This document shows positions 27,456 through 36,778 of a stretch of 64,000 nt of DNA, piece after piece. The first letter of the stretch is position 1; the number at the start of each line of letters is the position of its first letter. The DNA is taken from NCBI GenBank assembly GCA_029624815.1, contig JARSSH010000033.1, positions 1 through 64,000 of the forward strand, given 5' to 3'. Source of the stretch: Candidatus Competibacter sp. GTDB taxonomy: Bacteria > Pseudomonadota > Gammaproteobacteria > Competibacterales > Competibacteraceae. The notes below the pieces were generated by a model. That model was not told the origin of the DNA and ran no database searches. It was given only the letters and a program-made list of their open reading frames with translations. A program made the translations under genes and the position numbers.

Positions 27456-28535
27456 ATGCCCGATTCCAAACACGATGCCAATCCTCCCACCGCGCCCAAA
27501 ACCCCGGAGCACAAGAAGGCCAGCCTGTTCGAAGTCCTGAACCGGCCGCTTCACTTCCCGTTCCGCAAGGACCGCGCGCCCGAGACCGTGGCCGAGCCCG
27601 CTGAATCCAAGCCCGAGCGCTTCGCCCGGCTGCGCGACCGGTTGCGGCGTACTCGCCAAAGCCTGGTTTCGGGGCTGTCCGGCCTGTTCGCCGGTCGTAA
27701 GCTGGACGACGAGGTGCTGGAGGAGCTGGAAAGCCGCCTGCTGCTGGCCGACGTCGGCGTGGACGTGACCAATCACCTGCTTAAGAGGTTGGGTGAGCGG
27801 GTCTCGGGCCAGCAACTGCGCGATGTGTCGGCGCTGCTGCAAGCACTGCGCGCGGAATTGCTGGACATTCTCACTCCCTGCCAGCAGCCGTGGCAACCCA
27901 GCGAATCCCGGCCTTATGTCATCCTGACGGTCGGAGTCAATGGGGCCGGCAAGACCACCACCATCGGCAAACTGGCCAAAAAGCTGCAAGACGACGGGCA
28001 TTCGGTGCTGCTGGCGGCTGGCGATACCTTTCGCGCCGCCGCCATCGAGCAATTACAGGTCTGGGGCGAGCGCAACCGCATTCCGGTCGTTGCCCAGCAC
28101 AACGGCGCCGATGCCGCGTCGGTGATTTACGACGCCATTCAGGCCGCCAGGGCCCGGGCGTTGGAAGTGGTCATCGCCGATACCGCCGGTCGGCTGCATA
28201 CCCAAGCGGGTTTGATGGAGGAGCTCAGGAAAATCAAACGGGTCTCCGGCAAGGTCGATACCACGGCCCCGCACGACGTCTTGCTGGTGCTAGATGCCAG
28301 CACCGGCCAGAACGCGTTGAATCAAGCCGTGCAATTCCACGAAGCGGTCGGCGTGACCGGCTTGATCCTGACCAAGCTCGACGGCACCGCCAAGGGCGGC
28401 ATCGTGTTCGCCATCGCCCGCCGGCTGGGCCTGCCGATTCGCTTTATCGGCGTCGGCGAGAGCATCGAAGACCTGCGGCCGTTCGACGCCAACGAATTCG
28501 TCGCCGCCCTGCTGGACGAAGAGACCGGCGCTTGA
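27456..28535 (+). CDS. ftsY: signal recognition particle receptor FtsY
   Basis: The start at ATG 27456 (MPDSKHDANPP) was chosen because the long upstream frame lacks coding character. The 359-residue protein has a charged N-terminal A region, a helical N domain and the SRP GTPase NG domain: P-loop VGVNGAGKTTTIGKLA, DTFRAAA, DTAGRLHT and TKLDGTAKGG. It docks the SRP-ribosome complex on the inner membrane for cotranslational insertion. In many gammaproteobacteria ftsE and ftsX follow; here rpoH comes directly after, 103 bp downstream. Confidence 0.97.
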   Translation: MPDSKHDANPPTAPKTPEHKKASLFEVLNRPLHFPFRKDRAPETVAEPAESKPERFARLRDRLRRTRQSLVSGLSGLFAGRKLDDEVLEELESRLLLADVGVDVTNHLLKRLGERVSGQQLRDVSALLQALRAELLDILTPCQQPWQPSESRPYVILTVGVNGAGKTTTIGKLAKKLQDDGHSVLLAAGDTFRAAAIEQLQVWGERNRIPVVAQHNGADAASVIYDAIQAARARALEVVIADTAGRLHTQAGLMEELRKIKRVSGKVDTTAPHDVLLVLDASTGQNALNQAVQFHEAVGVTGLILTKLDGTAKGGIVFAIARRLGLPIRFIGVGESIEDLRPFDANEFVAALLDEETGA

Positions 28536-28573
28536 CCGGGCCAATGCGGCGGCACTGGAACTTCTCGGTGATT

Positions 28574-28600
28574 TTGGCACTCTTAGGTCGCGAGTGCTAA
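28574..28600 (+). promoter_or_regulatory. CIRCE element (HrcA operator) ahead of rpoH
   Basis: TTGGCACTC, nine bases, GAGTGCTAA: one mismatch from the canonical TTAGCACTC-N9-GAGTGCTAA with the exact spacer length. It ends 37 bp before the rpoH start, so HrcA should repress rpoH transcription. Confidence 0.88.
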
Positions 28601-28637
28601 AATTACCAATGACGAAAATCCTGCAAGGGTGGAGTGA

Positions 28638-29519
28638 ATGAAGATGACAACGACTGCGCTGGTTCCGCGTATGCAAAACCTGCCGGTGCCGGTCGACAGT
28701 CTGGAGAACTACATCCAGGCCGTCAGCCAGGTGCCGATATTAAGCGCCGAGGAAGAGCAGGATCTGGCTCGGCGCTTGCGGCTGCGCAACGACCTGGAAG
28801 CGGCGCAACACTTGATCGTGGCGCACTTGCGCTTTGTGGTGCATATCGCGCGCGGCTACCTGGGGTACGGCCTGCCGCTGGGCGATCTGATCCAGGAAGG
28901 CAACATCGGTCTGATGAAAGCGGTCAGGCGTTTCGATCCGGCGCACGGTGTGCGGCTGGTCTCGTTCGCCGTGCATTGGATCCGGGCGGAAATCCATGAA
29001 TTTGTCCTGCGCAACTGGCGAATCGTCAAGATTGCCACCACCAAGGCCCAGCGCAAGCTGTTTTTCAAGCTGCGTGGCTCCAAGAAGCGGCTGGGCTGGC
29101 TGAACGGCGAGGAAGTGAACACGGTCGCCCGCGAGTTAGGGGTCAGCCCCGACAACGTGCTGGAAATGGAAGCGCGTTTGGGCAGCCACGATGTCTCGTT
29201 CGACCCGGCGCCGGAAGCCGATGGGGACGACGAGTCCGAAAGCTATGCCCCTTCGGCCTACCTGCGCGACGAGCAGGCCGATCCATCGGAGATGCTGGAG
29301 CGGGACGACTGGGAAGATCAAACCGTCAATCGGCTCGGTGCGGCGCTGGAGGGGCTGGACCCACGCAGCCGGGACATCGTGCGGCGCCGCTGGTTGAACG
29401 ACGATAAACCGACCCTGCATGAGCTAGCCGCGGAATATAAGGTGTCGGCCGAACGCATCCGCCAGTTGGAAACCAACGCCATGAAGAAATTGCGGGCCGC
29501 TCTGCCGGTGGCGGCCTGA
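28638..29519 (+). CDS. rpoH: heat-shock sigma factor sigma-32
   Basis: A 293-residue group 3 sigma factor. Region 2 ([47 protein letters not shown]) and the sigma-32-specific RpoH box [13 protein letters not shown] are present. Region 4 ends [25 protein letters not shown]. It directs RNA polymerase to chaperone and protease promoters. A CIRCE operator ahead of it predicts repression by HrcA, and therefore linkage of the two heat-shock circuits. GGAG lies before the start and an intrinsic terminator closes the gene. Confidence 0.97.
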   Translation: MKMTTTALVPRMQNLPVPVDSLENYIQAVSQVPILSAEEEQDLARRLRLRNDLEAAQHLIVAHLRFVVHIARGYLGYGLPLGDLIQEGNIGLMKAVRRFDPAHGVRLVSFAVHWIRAEIHEFVLRNWRIVKIATTKAQRKLFFKLRGSKKRLGWLNGEEVNTVARELGVSPDNVLEMEARLGSHDVSFDPAPEADGDDESESYAPSAYLRDEQADPSEMLERDDWEDQTVNRLGAALEGLDPRSRDIVRRRWLNDDKPTLHELAAEYKVSAERIRQLETNAMKKLRAALPVAA

Positions 29520-29536
29520 ACCCGACCGAATTCCCA

Positions 29537-29563
29537 AAACCCGTCTATTCGGCGGGTTTTTTG
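29537..29563 (+). terminator. intrinsic terminator after rpoH
   Basis: AACCCG ... CGGGTT stem followed by TTTTT, 17 bp after the rpoH stop. Confidence 0.75.
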
Positions 29564-29632
29564 TTGCCTGCATTTTCATATGCGTCGGAAGGGGCTACAT
29601 TTTGTATTTCCAGCTTGCCAAACCGGTCTTTC

Positions 29633-30664
29633 ATGAGTCAGTCAACCGCTGTTTTAGCGCGCAACGTGGCGCTGTGTTCCTTCAATACCTTCGGGTTGCC
29701 AGCCCGCGCCGCCTGGTTTGCCGCCGTCGAGACGCCAGCCCAGCTCGTTGCCTTGACTGCCTCGCTCGAATGGCGGTATTTGCAGCGCTTCGTTCTGGGT
29801 GGCGGCAGCAACGTCATTCTGACCGGCGACTTCGAGGGGCTGGTGTTGCATGTGCGGATCCCGGGACGGGAGTTGCTGGCCGAGGAGTGCGATGCCTGGA
29901 TCGTGCGCGCGGGCGCGGGCGAAAATTGGCACGATTTCGTGCGCTGGACGCTGGGACGTGGCTGGCCGGGTCTGGAAAACCTGTCGCTGATTCCCGGCAC
30001 GGTCGGCGCGGCTCCGATCCAGAACATCGGGGCTTACGGCCTGGAAATGGCGGAGCGGTTCGAGCGCTTGGAAGCAGTGGATCTGGAGCGTGGCAAGACA
30101 GTGACGTTCGACCGCGCCGCCTGCCGATTCGGGTATCGGGACAGCGTGTTTAAACGGGAAGCGGCCGGGCGCTATCTGATCACCAGCGTGACTTTCCGGT
30201 TGCCGAAACACTGGCGGCCCGAAACCCGTTACGCCGGGCTGGCGCAAGAACTGGAACAACGGCGCATCGCCAACCCCACGGCGCGGCAGATTTCCGATGC
30301 GGTCATGGCGGTTCGCTTGCGCAAACTGCCGGATCCGGCGTGCTTGGGCAATGCCGGCAGCTTCTTCAAGAATCCAGTGGTGGACGCGACGACCTTTGCT
30401 CAGCTTGCGGCGCGCTTCCCCGGGTTGCCGCACTATCCGCAGGCGGACGGCGCGGTGAAACTGGCCGCCGGTTGGTTGATCGAACGTTGCGGTTGGAAGG
30501 GTCGCGACCTCGGGCCAGTGGGCGCTTACGAAAAACAGGCGCTGGTGCTGGTCAACCGCGGCGGGGCGCGCGGCGCGGACGTGCTGCGGTTGGCTCGGGC
30601 GATTCAAGAGTCGGTGCGGACGGCGTTTGGCGTCGAACTGGAGCCGGAGCCGGTGGTGCTGTAA
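29633..30664 (+). CDS. murB: UDP-N-acetylenolpyruvoylglucosamine reductase
   Basis: A 343-residue type I MurB, the FAD enzyme that reduces UDP-GlcNAc-enolpyruvate to UDP-MurNAc in the cytoplasm. It shows the FAD-binding region [39 protein letters not shown], the E. coli-type YRDSVFK insert with Tyr, the catalytic Ser in [10 protein letters not shown] and the C-terminal Glu in ELEPEPVVL. The start is at MSQSTAVLA; the frame's earlier part overlaps the rpoH terminator. It is not in a dcw-type cluster here. Confidence 0.95.
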   Translation: MSQSTAVLARNVALCSFNTFGLPARAAWFAAVETPAQLVALTASLEWRYLQRFVLGGGSNVILTGDFEGLVLHVRIPGRELLAEECDAWIVRAGAGENWHDFVRWTLGRGWPGLENLSLIPGTVGAAPIQNIGAYGLEMAERFERLEAVDLERGKTVTFDRAACRFGYRDSVFKREAAGRYLITSVTFRLPKHWRPETRYAGLAQELEQRRIANPTARQISDAVMAVRLRKLPDPACLGNAGSFFKNPVVDATTFAQLAARFPGLPHYPQADGAVKLAAGWLIERCGWKGRDLGPVGAYEKQALVLVNRGGARGADVLRLARAIQESVRTAFGVELEPEPVVL

Positions 30665-30890
30665 TTGGAGTATCCACACGCGGGCGATCGGAGTGCCGAA
30701 ACTGGCTACCGACCGGCTGATGGCGAATACGGTCGCGTCGCCGGGATATCGAAAACAGTTTCTTTCGCCTTCGCTCGCCACTTGGAAATCCCCTTGCAAC
30801 AGTACCTCCAAACCTATAATTTCAGTACATTCCCAGAGGAAAATTTCGAACGCCGTCGGAGCCGGGCTACCGGGCCAAGGGGAGCGAAAC

Positions 30891-31709
30891 ATGAATGACA
30901 ACGTCGAGCGAGTCGTCAAGGAGGCGAAATCCTGGCAAGGACGTTACTTCAGTACCGCCGGCTATGGCGGGTCCGGACCGTACTGCGCCGCCTTCGTGCG
31001 CTACGTATTCAGGGCCGCGCTGGGTGAAGCCGGCGAGATGCCCGTCGTCATGGCCGACCGTTACCGAGCGATGGGAAGCCCCTACACCGGCTATCCGGTC
31101 GGCGAACTGTTCGCCGACAGCCTGGCGGGCGACCCGATCGGCCCCGCGATCGCCGCCAGCCTGATGCGACCGGGCGATCTGCTGTTCTTTATCGATACCT
31201 ACTCGGGTTACGCGCAGGGCACCATCACCCACATCGGTATCTGCGTCGGCGGCGAAGGGCTGATGGCGGACGCCGGCAGCGGCAGCCTGGTGCATGTCAG
31301 AAACCACGCTCTGTACTTCCCCAATAAACTCATCGAGGTACGTCGACCCAAATGTCTTGGGACCGTGGCCAAAAGAACCTTCATCACCCTGGAGCACGGC
31401 CAGGCTCAGGCGATGTTGCACGGCGTGAAAGCCTTTCAACAGGACATGCAGGTCCGATTCGACGGCATGCTGCACCTGAGCGTCAACGGCAAGGAAATCA
31501 AGCGATCCTATATCACCGTCGAAATCGCCACCGCCGACCAGCCCGGTTACGTCAAGATCTACTGCCACCACAACCGCATCGCGGCGCTGAAGGGCGGCCA
31601 CCCAGTCCAGAAACTGGAGGTCAAGGCCAGCTTCAACAACGGTGCGTTGCACGTCTGGGTCGACGGTCAGGAAATCAAGCCGGTGGCGCTAAAGATCGAA
31701 GGTGTGTGA
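30891..31709 (+). CDS. NlpC/P60- or CHAP-like cysteine peptidase/amidase with a C-terminal beta domain
   Basis: The start is at MNDNVERVV, preceded by AAGGGGAG. Of 272 residues, the first about 140 form a papain-like fold: Cys32 in GPYCAAFVRYVF, RPGDLLFF, and His114 in GTITHIGICVG, the order expected for cell-wall-type peptidases. There is no signal peptide, so it may be an intracellular enzyme, or be exported by another route. The remainder contains a beta-rich unit (KSYITVEIA-like, LHVWVDGQEIKPVALKI) with internal similarity between NGKEIK and DGQEIK segments. Whether it acts on peptidoglycan is not shown by sequence. Confidence 0.65.
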   Translation: MNDNVERVVKEAKSWQGRYFSTAGYGGSGPYCAAFVRYVFRAALGEAGEMPVVMADRYRAMGSPYTGYPVGELFADSLAGDPIGPAIAASLMRPGDLLFFIDTYSGYAQGTITHIGICVGGEGLMADAGSGSLVHVRNHALYFPNKLIEVRRPKCLGTVAKRTFITLEHGQAQAMLHGVKAFQQDMQVRFDGMLHLSVNGKEIKRSYITVEIATADQPGYVKIYCHHNRIAALKGGHPVQKLEVKASFNNGALHVWVDGQEIKPVALKIEGV

Positions 31710-31734
31710 AATCCTGGTTGGCAATCGATGGAAA

Positions 31735-32421
31735 TCATTCTTTTGCCTTGGCATTGCGTAAAGACGGGATCGTGGCTTCGGCAACTCCATACCGCGCCCG
31801 ATAAGCCCGCATCGCCTCCAGATGCCTCGCGTAGTCGGACCGCTCCTCCAGATAGGCCACCACGTCGCCCAAGGTCACGATACCGGTCACGGCCACGCCG
31901 TGGGCGCGTTCGACTTCCTGCACCGCCGACAGCTCGCCCTGCCCCCGCTCCTGCCGGTCCAGGGCGATCGCCACCCCGGCCGGCGTCGCATCGTGCGCGG
32001 CCAGAATTTCCATCGTCTCGCGGATGGCGGTGCCAGCGGTGATGACGTCGTCCACGATCAGCACTCGGCCCTCAAGCGGTGCGCCGACGATCGTCCCACC
32101 CTCGCCGTGATCCTTGGCTTCCTTGCGGTTGAAGCACCAGGGCAGATCGCGGTTATGTCCATCGGCCAGAGCGATGGACACCGCCGCCGCCAGCGGAATG
32201 CCCTTGTAGGCCGGCCCGAACAGCATGTCGAATTCCAGTCCGGCCTCCATGATCGCGGCGGCGTAGTAGCGGCTCAGCCGGGCTAATGCCGCGCCGCTGT
32301 CGAACAGCCCGGCGTTGAAGAAATAGGGGCTGATACGCCCGGATTTGAGGGTGAATTCACCGAAGCGCAGCACGCCCCGGCCGATGGCGAAGTCGAGAAA
32401 TTCCCGTTGATAGTCCCGCAT
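31735..32421 (-). CDS. pyrE: orotate phosphoribosyltransferase
   Basis: A 228-residue type I phosphoribosyltransferase that makes orotidine 5'-phosphate from orotate and PRPP in pyrimidine synthesis. The PRPP-binding loop [13 protein letters not shown], the substrate region [16 protein letters not shown] and the [13 protein letters not shown] loop are in the usual places. It is divergent from xthA across about 90 bp. Full length, nothing unusual. Confidence 0.96.
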   Translation of the reverse strand: MRDYQREFLDFAIGRGVLRFGEFTLKSGRISPYFFNAGLFDSGAALARLSRYYAAAIMEAGLEFDMLFGPAYKGIPLAAAVSIALADGHNRDLPWCFNRKEAKDHGEGGTIVGAPLEGRVLIVDDVITAGTAIRETMEILAAHDATPAGVAIALDRQERGQGELSAVQEVERAHGVAVTGIVTLGDVVAYLEERSDYARHLEAMRAYRARYGVAEATIPSLRNAKAKE

Positions 32422-32510
32422 GGTTCGAGATTCCGGCTGAGTAGAGGGAAAACGCCGGTATCATAACGCGCTTCGAGATCCATCCGACCGCCGGAGAGTC
32501 GCCCCCGACC

Positions 32511-33284
32511 ATGCGTGTCATCACCTTCAACGCCAACGGCATCCGTTCCGCCGCCAGCAAGGGTTTTTTCGCCTGGCTGGCCGAACAGAACGCCGATGTG
32601 GTCTGCATTCAGGAAACCAAGGCCCAGGAGCATCGGTTGTCGTCCGGGGTCTATCGTCCGGTTGGCTACCATTGCCATTATCACGACGCCGAACGCAAAG
32701 GCTACAGTGGCGTGGCGCTGTATGCTCGCCACGAGCCGGACGAGGTGCGAACCGGGCTGGGCTGGCCGGAATGCGACCGCGAGGGTCGCTGGCTGGAAGC
32801 GCGCTTCGGCACGCTCAGCGTGGTGTCGCTGTACCTGCCCTCCGGTTCCACCAAACCGGAACGGCAGGTGGTGAAATTCGATTTCATGGCGCGGCTGACC
32901 GAACCGCTGCGGGCGATGCGCGCCAGCGGCCGCGAGGTCATCCTGTGCGGCGACTGGAACATTGCCCATAAGGAAATCGATCTGAAAAACTGGCGGGCCA
33001 ACCGGAAGCATTCCGGTTTTCTGCCCGAGGAACGGGCCTGGCTGGATGAACTGTTCGGGCCGCTCGGCTGGGTGGACGCTTTCCGGGTGGTGAATCCCAG
33101 CCCTGATCAATACACTTGGTGGTCCAATCGCGGCCGGGCCTGGGACAAGAATGTCGGTTGGCGGATCGATTATCAGGTGGTCACGCCCGGTTTGGCGAAG
33201 CAGGCGCGCGCCGCCGCCATTTACCGCGAACGGCGCTTTTCCGACCATGCGCCGTTAACCCTGGATTACGATTATGCGTTCTGA
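32511..33284 (+). CDS. xthA: exodeoxyribonuclease III (AP endonuclease)
   Basis: A 257-residue Mg2+-dependent nuclease of the ExoIII/APE1 fold for base-excision repair. It has FNANGIRSA, the metal Glu in CIQETKAQ, Asp/Asn in GDWNIAHKEIDLKN and the catalytic SDHAPLTLDYD at the C-terminus. A GGAGAG site precedes ATG. Its stop overlaps the ampG start by 11 bp, so the two are cotranscribed. Confidence 0.94.
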   Translation: MRVITFNANGIRSAASKGFFAWLAEQNADVVCIQETKAQEHRLSSGVYRPVGYHCHYHDAERKGYSGVALYARHEPDEVRTGLGWPECDREGRWLEARFGTLSVVSLYLPSGSTKPERQVVKFDFMARLTEPLRAMRASGREVILCGDWNIAHKEIDLKNWRANRKHSGFLPEERAWLDELFGPLGWVDAFRVVNPSPDQYTWWSNRGRAWDKNVGWRIDYQVVTPGLAKQARAAAIYRERRFSDHAPLTLDYDYAF

Positions 33285-34581
33285 CCCCGCCCACCGTTCC
33301 AGCCGGGACATTTTGCGCGTCTTCTTCAGCGGCCGGATGCTCACTGCCCTGATGATGGGTTTTTCCTCCGGCCTGCCGCTGCTGCTGGCCACCGGTTCGG
33401 TGCTGCAAGCCTGGCTGACCGAAGCCGGGGTGGATCTCGGCACCATCGGCCTGTTCGCCCTGGTCGGCCTGCCCTACACCCTGAAATTCCTGTGGGCGCC
33501 GCTGCTGGACCGTTTCGCGCCCATCGCCGGCATGGGGCGGCGGCGCGGCTGGCTGCTGCCGATTCAGATCACGCTGATCGCGGCCATTGCGGGCTTGGGG
33601 CTGACCGATCCGATGCGGAGTCTGTCGCTGGTCACGCTGGCGGCGTTCCTGGTGGCGTTTTTCTCCGCCTCGCAGGACATCGTGATCGATGCCTACCGGC
33701 GCGAGTCGCTGGCCGACGACGAGCAGGGTTTGGGCGCTTCGCTCTACGTCAACGGGTACCGGGTGGGGATGCTGGTTTCGTCCGGCGGTGGCTTGATTCT
33801 GGCCGATTTTATCCCGTTCCAGGCGGTGTACTGGGTCATGGCGGCGGCGATGCTGCCCGGCCTGATCACCACCCTGCTCTGCATCGAGCCGCAAATGGCG
33901 GCGGGTACGCCCCGCACCCTGCGCGAGGCGGTGGTGCAACCGTTCGTGGAGTATTTCTCGCGCCAGGACGCCGGCCTGATCCTGCTGTTCGTGCTGCTTT
34001 ACAAGGTCGGCGAGATGATGGCCAGCCAAATGACCACGCCGTTTTATCTGGATCTCGGCTTCAGCAAGAGCGAGATCGGGACCGTGGTCAAGCTGTTCGG
34101 CTTCTGGGCGACGGTGATCGGCGGTCTGCTCGGCGGCGTGTTGATCCTGCGGATGGGCTTGTACCGCGCGCTGTGGACCTTCGGGGTGCTGCAAGCGATC
34201 GGACTGATCGGATTCGTCATCCTGGCCCGGCTGGGACATAGTTTGCCCGGTCTGGCGCTGGCCATCGCCAGTGAAAACCTGTTCAGCGGCATGGCGACCA
34301 CCGCCTATGTGGCTTTCATGGCCACCCTCACCAACCGAAAATTCACCGCCACCCAGTACGCGCTGCTCAGCAGTCTGATGGGCATCCCGCGGGTGATCGT
34401 CAACACCCCGACCGGCTATCTGGCCGAATGGCTGGGCTGGGAAGGTTTCTTCCTGTTCTGCATGGTGGCCACCGTGCCCGGCTTGTGGCTGCTGACCCGG
34501 TTTCGGGCGTGGATGGATCCGGCGCGGGCATCGATGAGCGCGGAGCCGGAACCGGCGGTGTCGGGAGCCGGTAGGGATTGA
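33274..34581 (+). CDS. ampG: AmpG-like muropeptide MFS transporter
   Basis: A 435-residue, 12-helix major facilitator. The opening GFSSGLPLLLATGSVLQAWLTEAGV and PYTLKFLWAPLLDR are characteristic of AmpG, which imports anhydro-muropeptides for cell-wall recycling. RRRGWLLPIQ and SQDIVIDAYRRESL are the cytoplasmic loops. It is translated in overlap with xthA and followed by the YgjP-like gene starting at its stop. Whether it links to a beta-lactamase circuit is unknown; no ampC/ampR is seen. Confidence 0.88.
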   Translation: MRSDPAHRSSRDILRVFFSGRMLTALMMGFSSGLPLLLATGSVLQAWLTEAGVDLGTIGLFALVGLPYTLKFLWAPLLDRFAPIAGMGRRRGWLLPIQITLIAAIAGLGLTDPMRSLSLVTLAAFLVAFFSASQDIVIDAYRRESLADDEQGLGASLYVNGYRVGMLVSSGGGLILADFIPFQAVYWVMAAAMLPGLITTLLCIEPQMAAGTPRTLREAVVQPFVEYFSRQDAGLILLFVLLYKVGEMMASQMTTPFYLDLGFSKSEIGTVVKLFGFWATVIGGLLGGVLILRMGLYRALWTFGVLQAIGLIGFVILARLGHSLPGLALAIASENLFSGMATTAYVAFMATLTNRKFTATQYALLSSLMGIPRVIVNTPTGYLAEWLGWEGFFLFCMVATVPGLWLLTRFRAWMDPARASMSAEPEPAVSGAGRD

Positions 34582-35330
34582 GCGTGGCCGTCGCGGAGCT
34601 CGAACTGGCCGACGGGCGGCGGATTTCCTACCGTATCGCCGTTTCGCCGCACAGCCATGCCATTCGGTTCCGGTTGAGCGCGCGGAGCGGTTTGGTCGTG
34701 ACCGTTCCTCGCGGGTTTGACCGGTCCCGCCTGGGCGCGATCGTCGACGGCAAGCGGGACTGGGTGGCCGATCGTCTTGAGCGGTTCGTGGCGGCCAACC
34801 CGCCGCCGGTCGGCGCCGCGCCTCCTCGGGAATTCAGGCTGCTGGCGCTCGCGGAAACCTGGCGGATCGAGTATCAGGCAACGCCGGCCAAGGTCACGAT
34901 CGTCCGAACCGCCGGTTCCGGCCGGATTGTCGTGGCGGGTCAGGTGGAAAATGTGGCGACCTGTCATGCCGCCTTGCACCGCTGGCTGGTTCGCCGGGGT
35001 CGAGACACATTGGCGCCGTGGCTGGAGCGATTGTCCGGCGAGACCGGGCTACGCTATGGCGGGGTTTCCATCAAGGGGCAGCAGACCCGCTGGGGCAGTT
35101 GTTCGGCCAGGGGCGGCATCAATTTGAATTACAAGTTATTGTTTCTGCCGCACGAATGGGTTCGCTACGTGTTGGTCCACGAGTTGTGCCACACCGTCGA
35201 ACTGAATCATTCTTCCCGGTTCTGGGATCTGGTTCGGCAGTTCGAGCCGGGAGCCCGGGAAATCAGCGCGGCGCTCCGCAACGCACGGGAATACCTGCCA
35301 GCCTGGGTGCTGCAACCCGCGACCGCATAA
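34578..35330 (+). CDS. YgjP-like M48-type (DUF45) metallopeptidase
   Basis: About 250 residues, starting either at TTG 34578, which overlaps the ampG stop, or at GTG 34584, which has the better spacing from GTAGGGA. The N-terminal beta part resembles YgjP (YRIAVSPHSHAIRFRLSARSG). The C-terminal zinc site is HELCHTVELNHSSRFW, with KGQQTRWGSCSARGGINLNY ahead of it, the hallmark of the DUF45 family. It is soluble; the physiological substrate is unknown. It ends the xthA-ampG operon. Confidence 0.85.
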   Translation: MSVAVAELELADGRRISYRIAVSPHSHAIRFRLSARSGLVVTVPRGFDRSRLGAIVDGKRDWVADRLERFVAANPPPVGAAPPREFRLLALAETWRIEYQATPAKVTIVRTAGSGRIVVAGQVENVATCHAALHRWLVRRGRDTLAPWLERLSGETGLRYGGVSIKGQQTRWGSCSARGGINLNYKLLFLPHEWVRYVLVHELCHTVELNHSSRFWDLVRQFEPGAREISAALRNAREYLPAWVLQPATA

Positions 35331-35375
35331 TGGTGGAGGTACGCCGCGCCCACCACGCCACCGACCCGCCGGCGG

Positions 35376-35729
35376 CTACTGCCTTCTACCCCTTTGGTCC
35401 AGCGTCCTGTCAATCCGGGCGACCCAGATCAACACTTCGTCCTGGGTAAGCAGCAGGATTTGCAGGTGGTTGCGAAAATCCTGCCAGGATTTTTCGACGC
35501 AATCGCTGAGGGCGTCCACATAAACCACCACCAGTTTCTCGGGGGGGTCGGTCAACCGGGCTTGTTCGACATACTCCGCGCCGTGCCGCAAACACAACAG
35601 ATAGGTGTCCAGTGCCTTGCGCGCCGAACTGATGGCGCCGAGGCTCATCAACCCGCTCGCACGCAACATGCACTGCCATGCCAGCAAACCCACCGCCTGA
35701 TTTCGCTCGATGACCTTATCGATATTCAT
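35376..35729 (-). CDS. small helical protein, unknown (phasin-like size and composition)
   Basis: The start is set at the second ATG (MNIDKVIERN), giving 117 residues, nearly all predicted helix with no signal or catalytic motif (VGLLAWQCMLRASGLMSLG, ARKALDTYLLCLRHGAEYVE). The size and amphipathic helices recall phasin-type granule proteins but no signature was recognised. It converges with the YgjP-like gene and lies about 140 bp downstream of thyA on the same strand. Confidence 0.55.
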   Translation of the reverse strand: MNIDKVIERNQAVGLLAWQCMLRASGLMSLGAISSARKALDTYLLCLRHGAEYVEQARLTDPPEKLVVVYVDALSDCVEKSWQDFRNHLQILLLTQDEVLIWVARIDRTLDQRGRRQ

Positions 35730-35866
35730 TCTGGGGAACCCCACGCCAAGCTCTATGATTGTGCATCGCAACACAATTTGAGCAGCCCGTCAAGCCGGTC
35801 GGCATCATGGAGGCCGCACCGGCACAGCGATCTATCCAGCTTTTCCACCGCACGGCGGTCCATCGG

Positions 35867-36661
35867 CTAAACCGCCACCGGAGCCCGGATGGCCGGATGC
35901 GCCTGATAGCCGACGATCTCGAAATCCTCGTAACGGTACTCGAACAGGGTCTCCGGTCGGCGCCGGATCGCCAGTCGTGGCGACGGATACGGTTCGCGGC
36001 CGAGCTGCGTGCGAGCCTGCTCCAGATGGTTCAGATACAGATGGCAGTCGCCACCGCTCCAGATGAGCTCGCCCACCGCCAAATCGGTCTGCTGGGCGAC
36101 CAGATAGGTCAGCAGGGCATAGCTGGCGATGTTGAACGGAACCCCGAGAAACAGATCGGCGCTGCGCTGGTAAAGCTGGCAGGACAGCTCGCCGCCGGCC
36201 ACGTAGAACTGGAACAGCACATGGCAGGGCAACAGCCGCATCCGCTCCAGTTCGCCGACGTTCCACGCCGACACCACGATCCGCCGCGAATCCGGGTCGC
36301 GTCGCAGCAGATCGACAGCGTTGGCGAGTTGATCGATGCGACGTCCGTCGGCGGTTTCCCAGCTTCGCCACTGCTGGCCGTAAATCGGCCCCAGATCGCC
36401 ATTGGCGTCGGCCCATTCGTCCCAGATGGTCACGCCCTGCTCGTGCAGGTAGCCAAGGCGAGTATCGCCGCGCAAGAACCATAACAGTTCGTGCGCGATC
36501 GAGCGCAGGTGCAGCTTCTTGGTCGTCACCAGCGGAAACCCGGCCCGCAAATCGAAGCGCAGTTGCGCGCCGAAAAGGCTCAAGGTTCCGACGCCCGTGC
36601 GATCCTGTTTGCGTACTCCCTCATCCAGCACGCGCCGCAACAAGTCGAGATAAACTCTCAT
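35867..36661 (-). CDS. thyA: thymidylate synthase
   Basis: A 264-residue ThyA, the same length as the E. coli enzyme, methylating dUMP with methylene-tetrahydrofolate. The active-site Cys is in [13 protein letters not shown]. The [11 protein letters not shown] phosphate-binding stretch, the [25 protein letters not shown] block and the C-terminal IRAPVAV are intact. No dfrA is nearby. Confidence 0.97.
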   Translation of the reverse strand: MRVYLDLLRRVLDEGVRKQDRTGVGTLSLFGAQLRFDLRAGFPLVTTKKLHLRSIAHELLWFLRGDTRLGYLHEQGVTIWDEWADANGDLGPIYGQQWRSWETADGRRIDQLANAVDLLRRDPDSRRIVVSAWNVGELERMRLLPCHVLFQFYVAGGELSCQLYQRSADLFLGVPFNIASYALLTYLVAQQTDLAVGELIWSGGDCHLYLNHLEQARTQLGREPYPSPRLAIRRRPETLFEYRYEDFEIVGYQAHPAIRAPVAV

Positions 36662-36778
36662 GGCCGCCGCATCCGCGAATCCGGCGCTGGTTTACAGGAA
36701 TGAGAATGGATTGCGCGATGCAAGATCGTAGATCTCCATTGCATTTTTTCATGGAGGACAGTGCCGCGGCCTGTCGCC

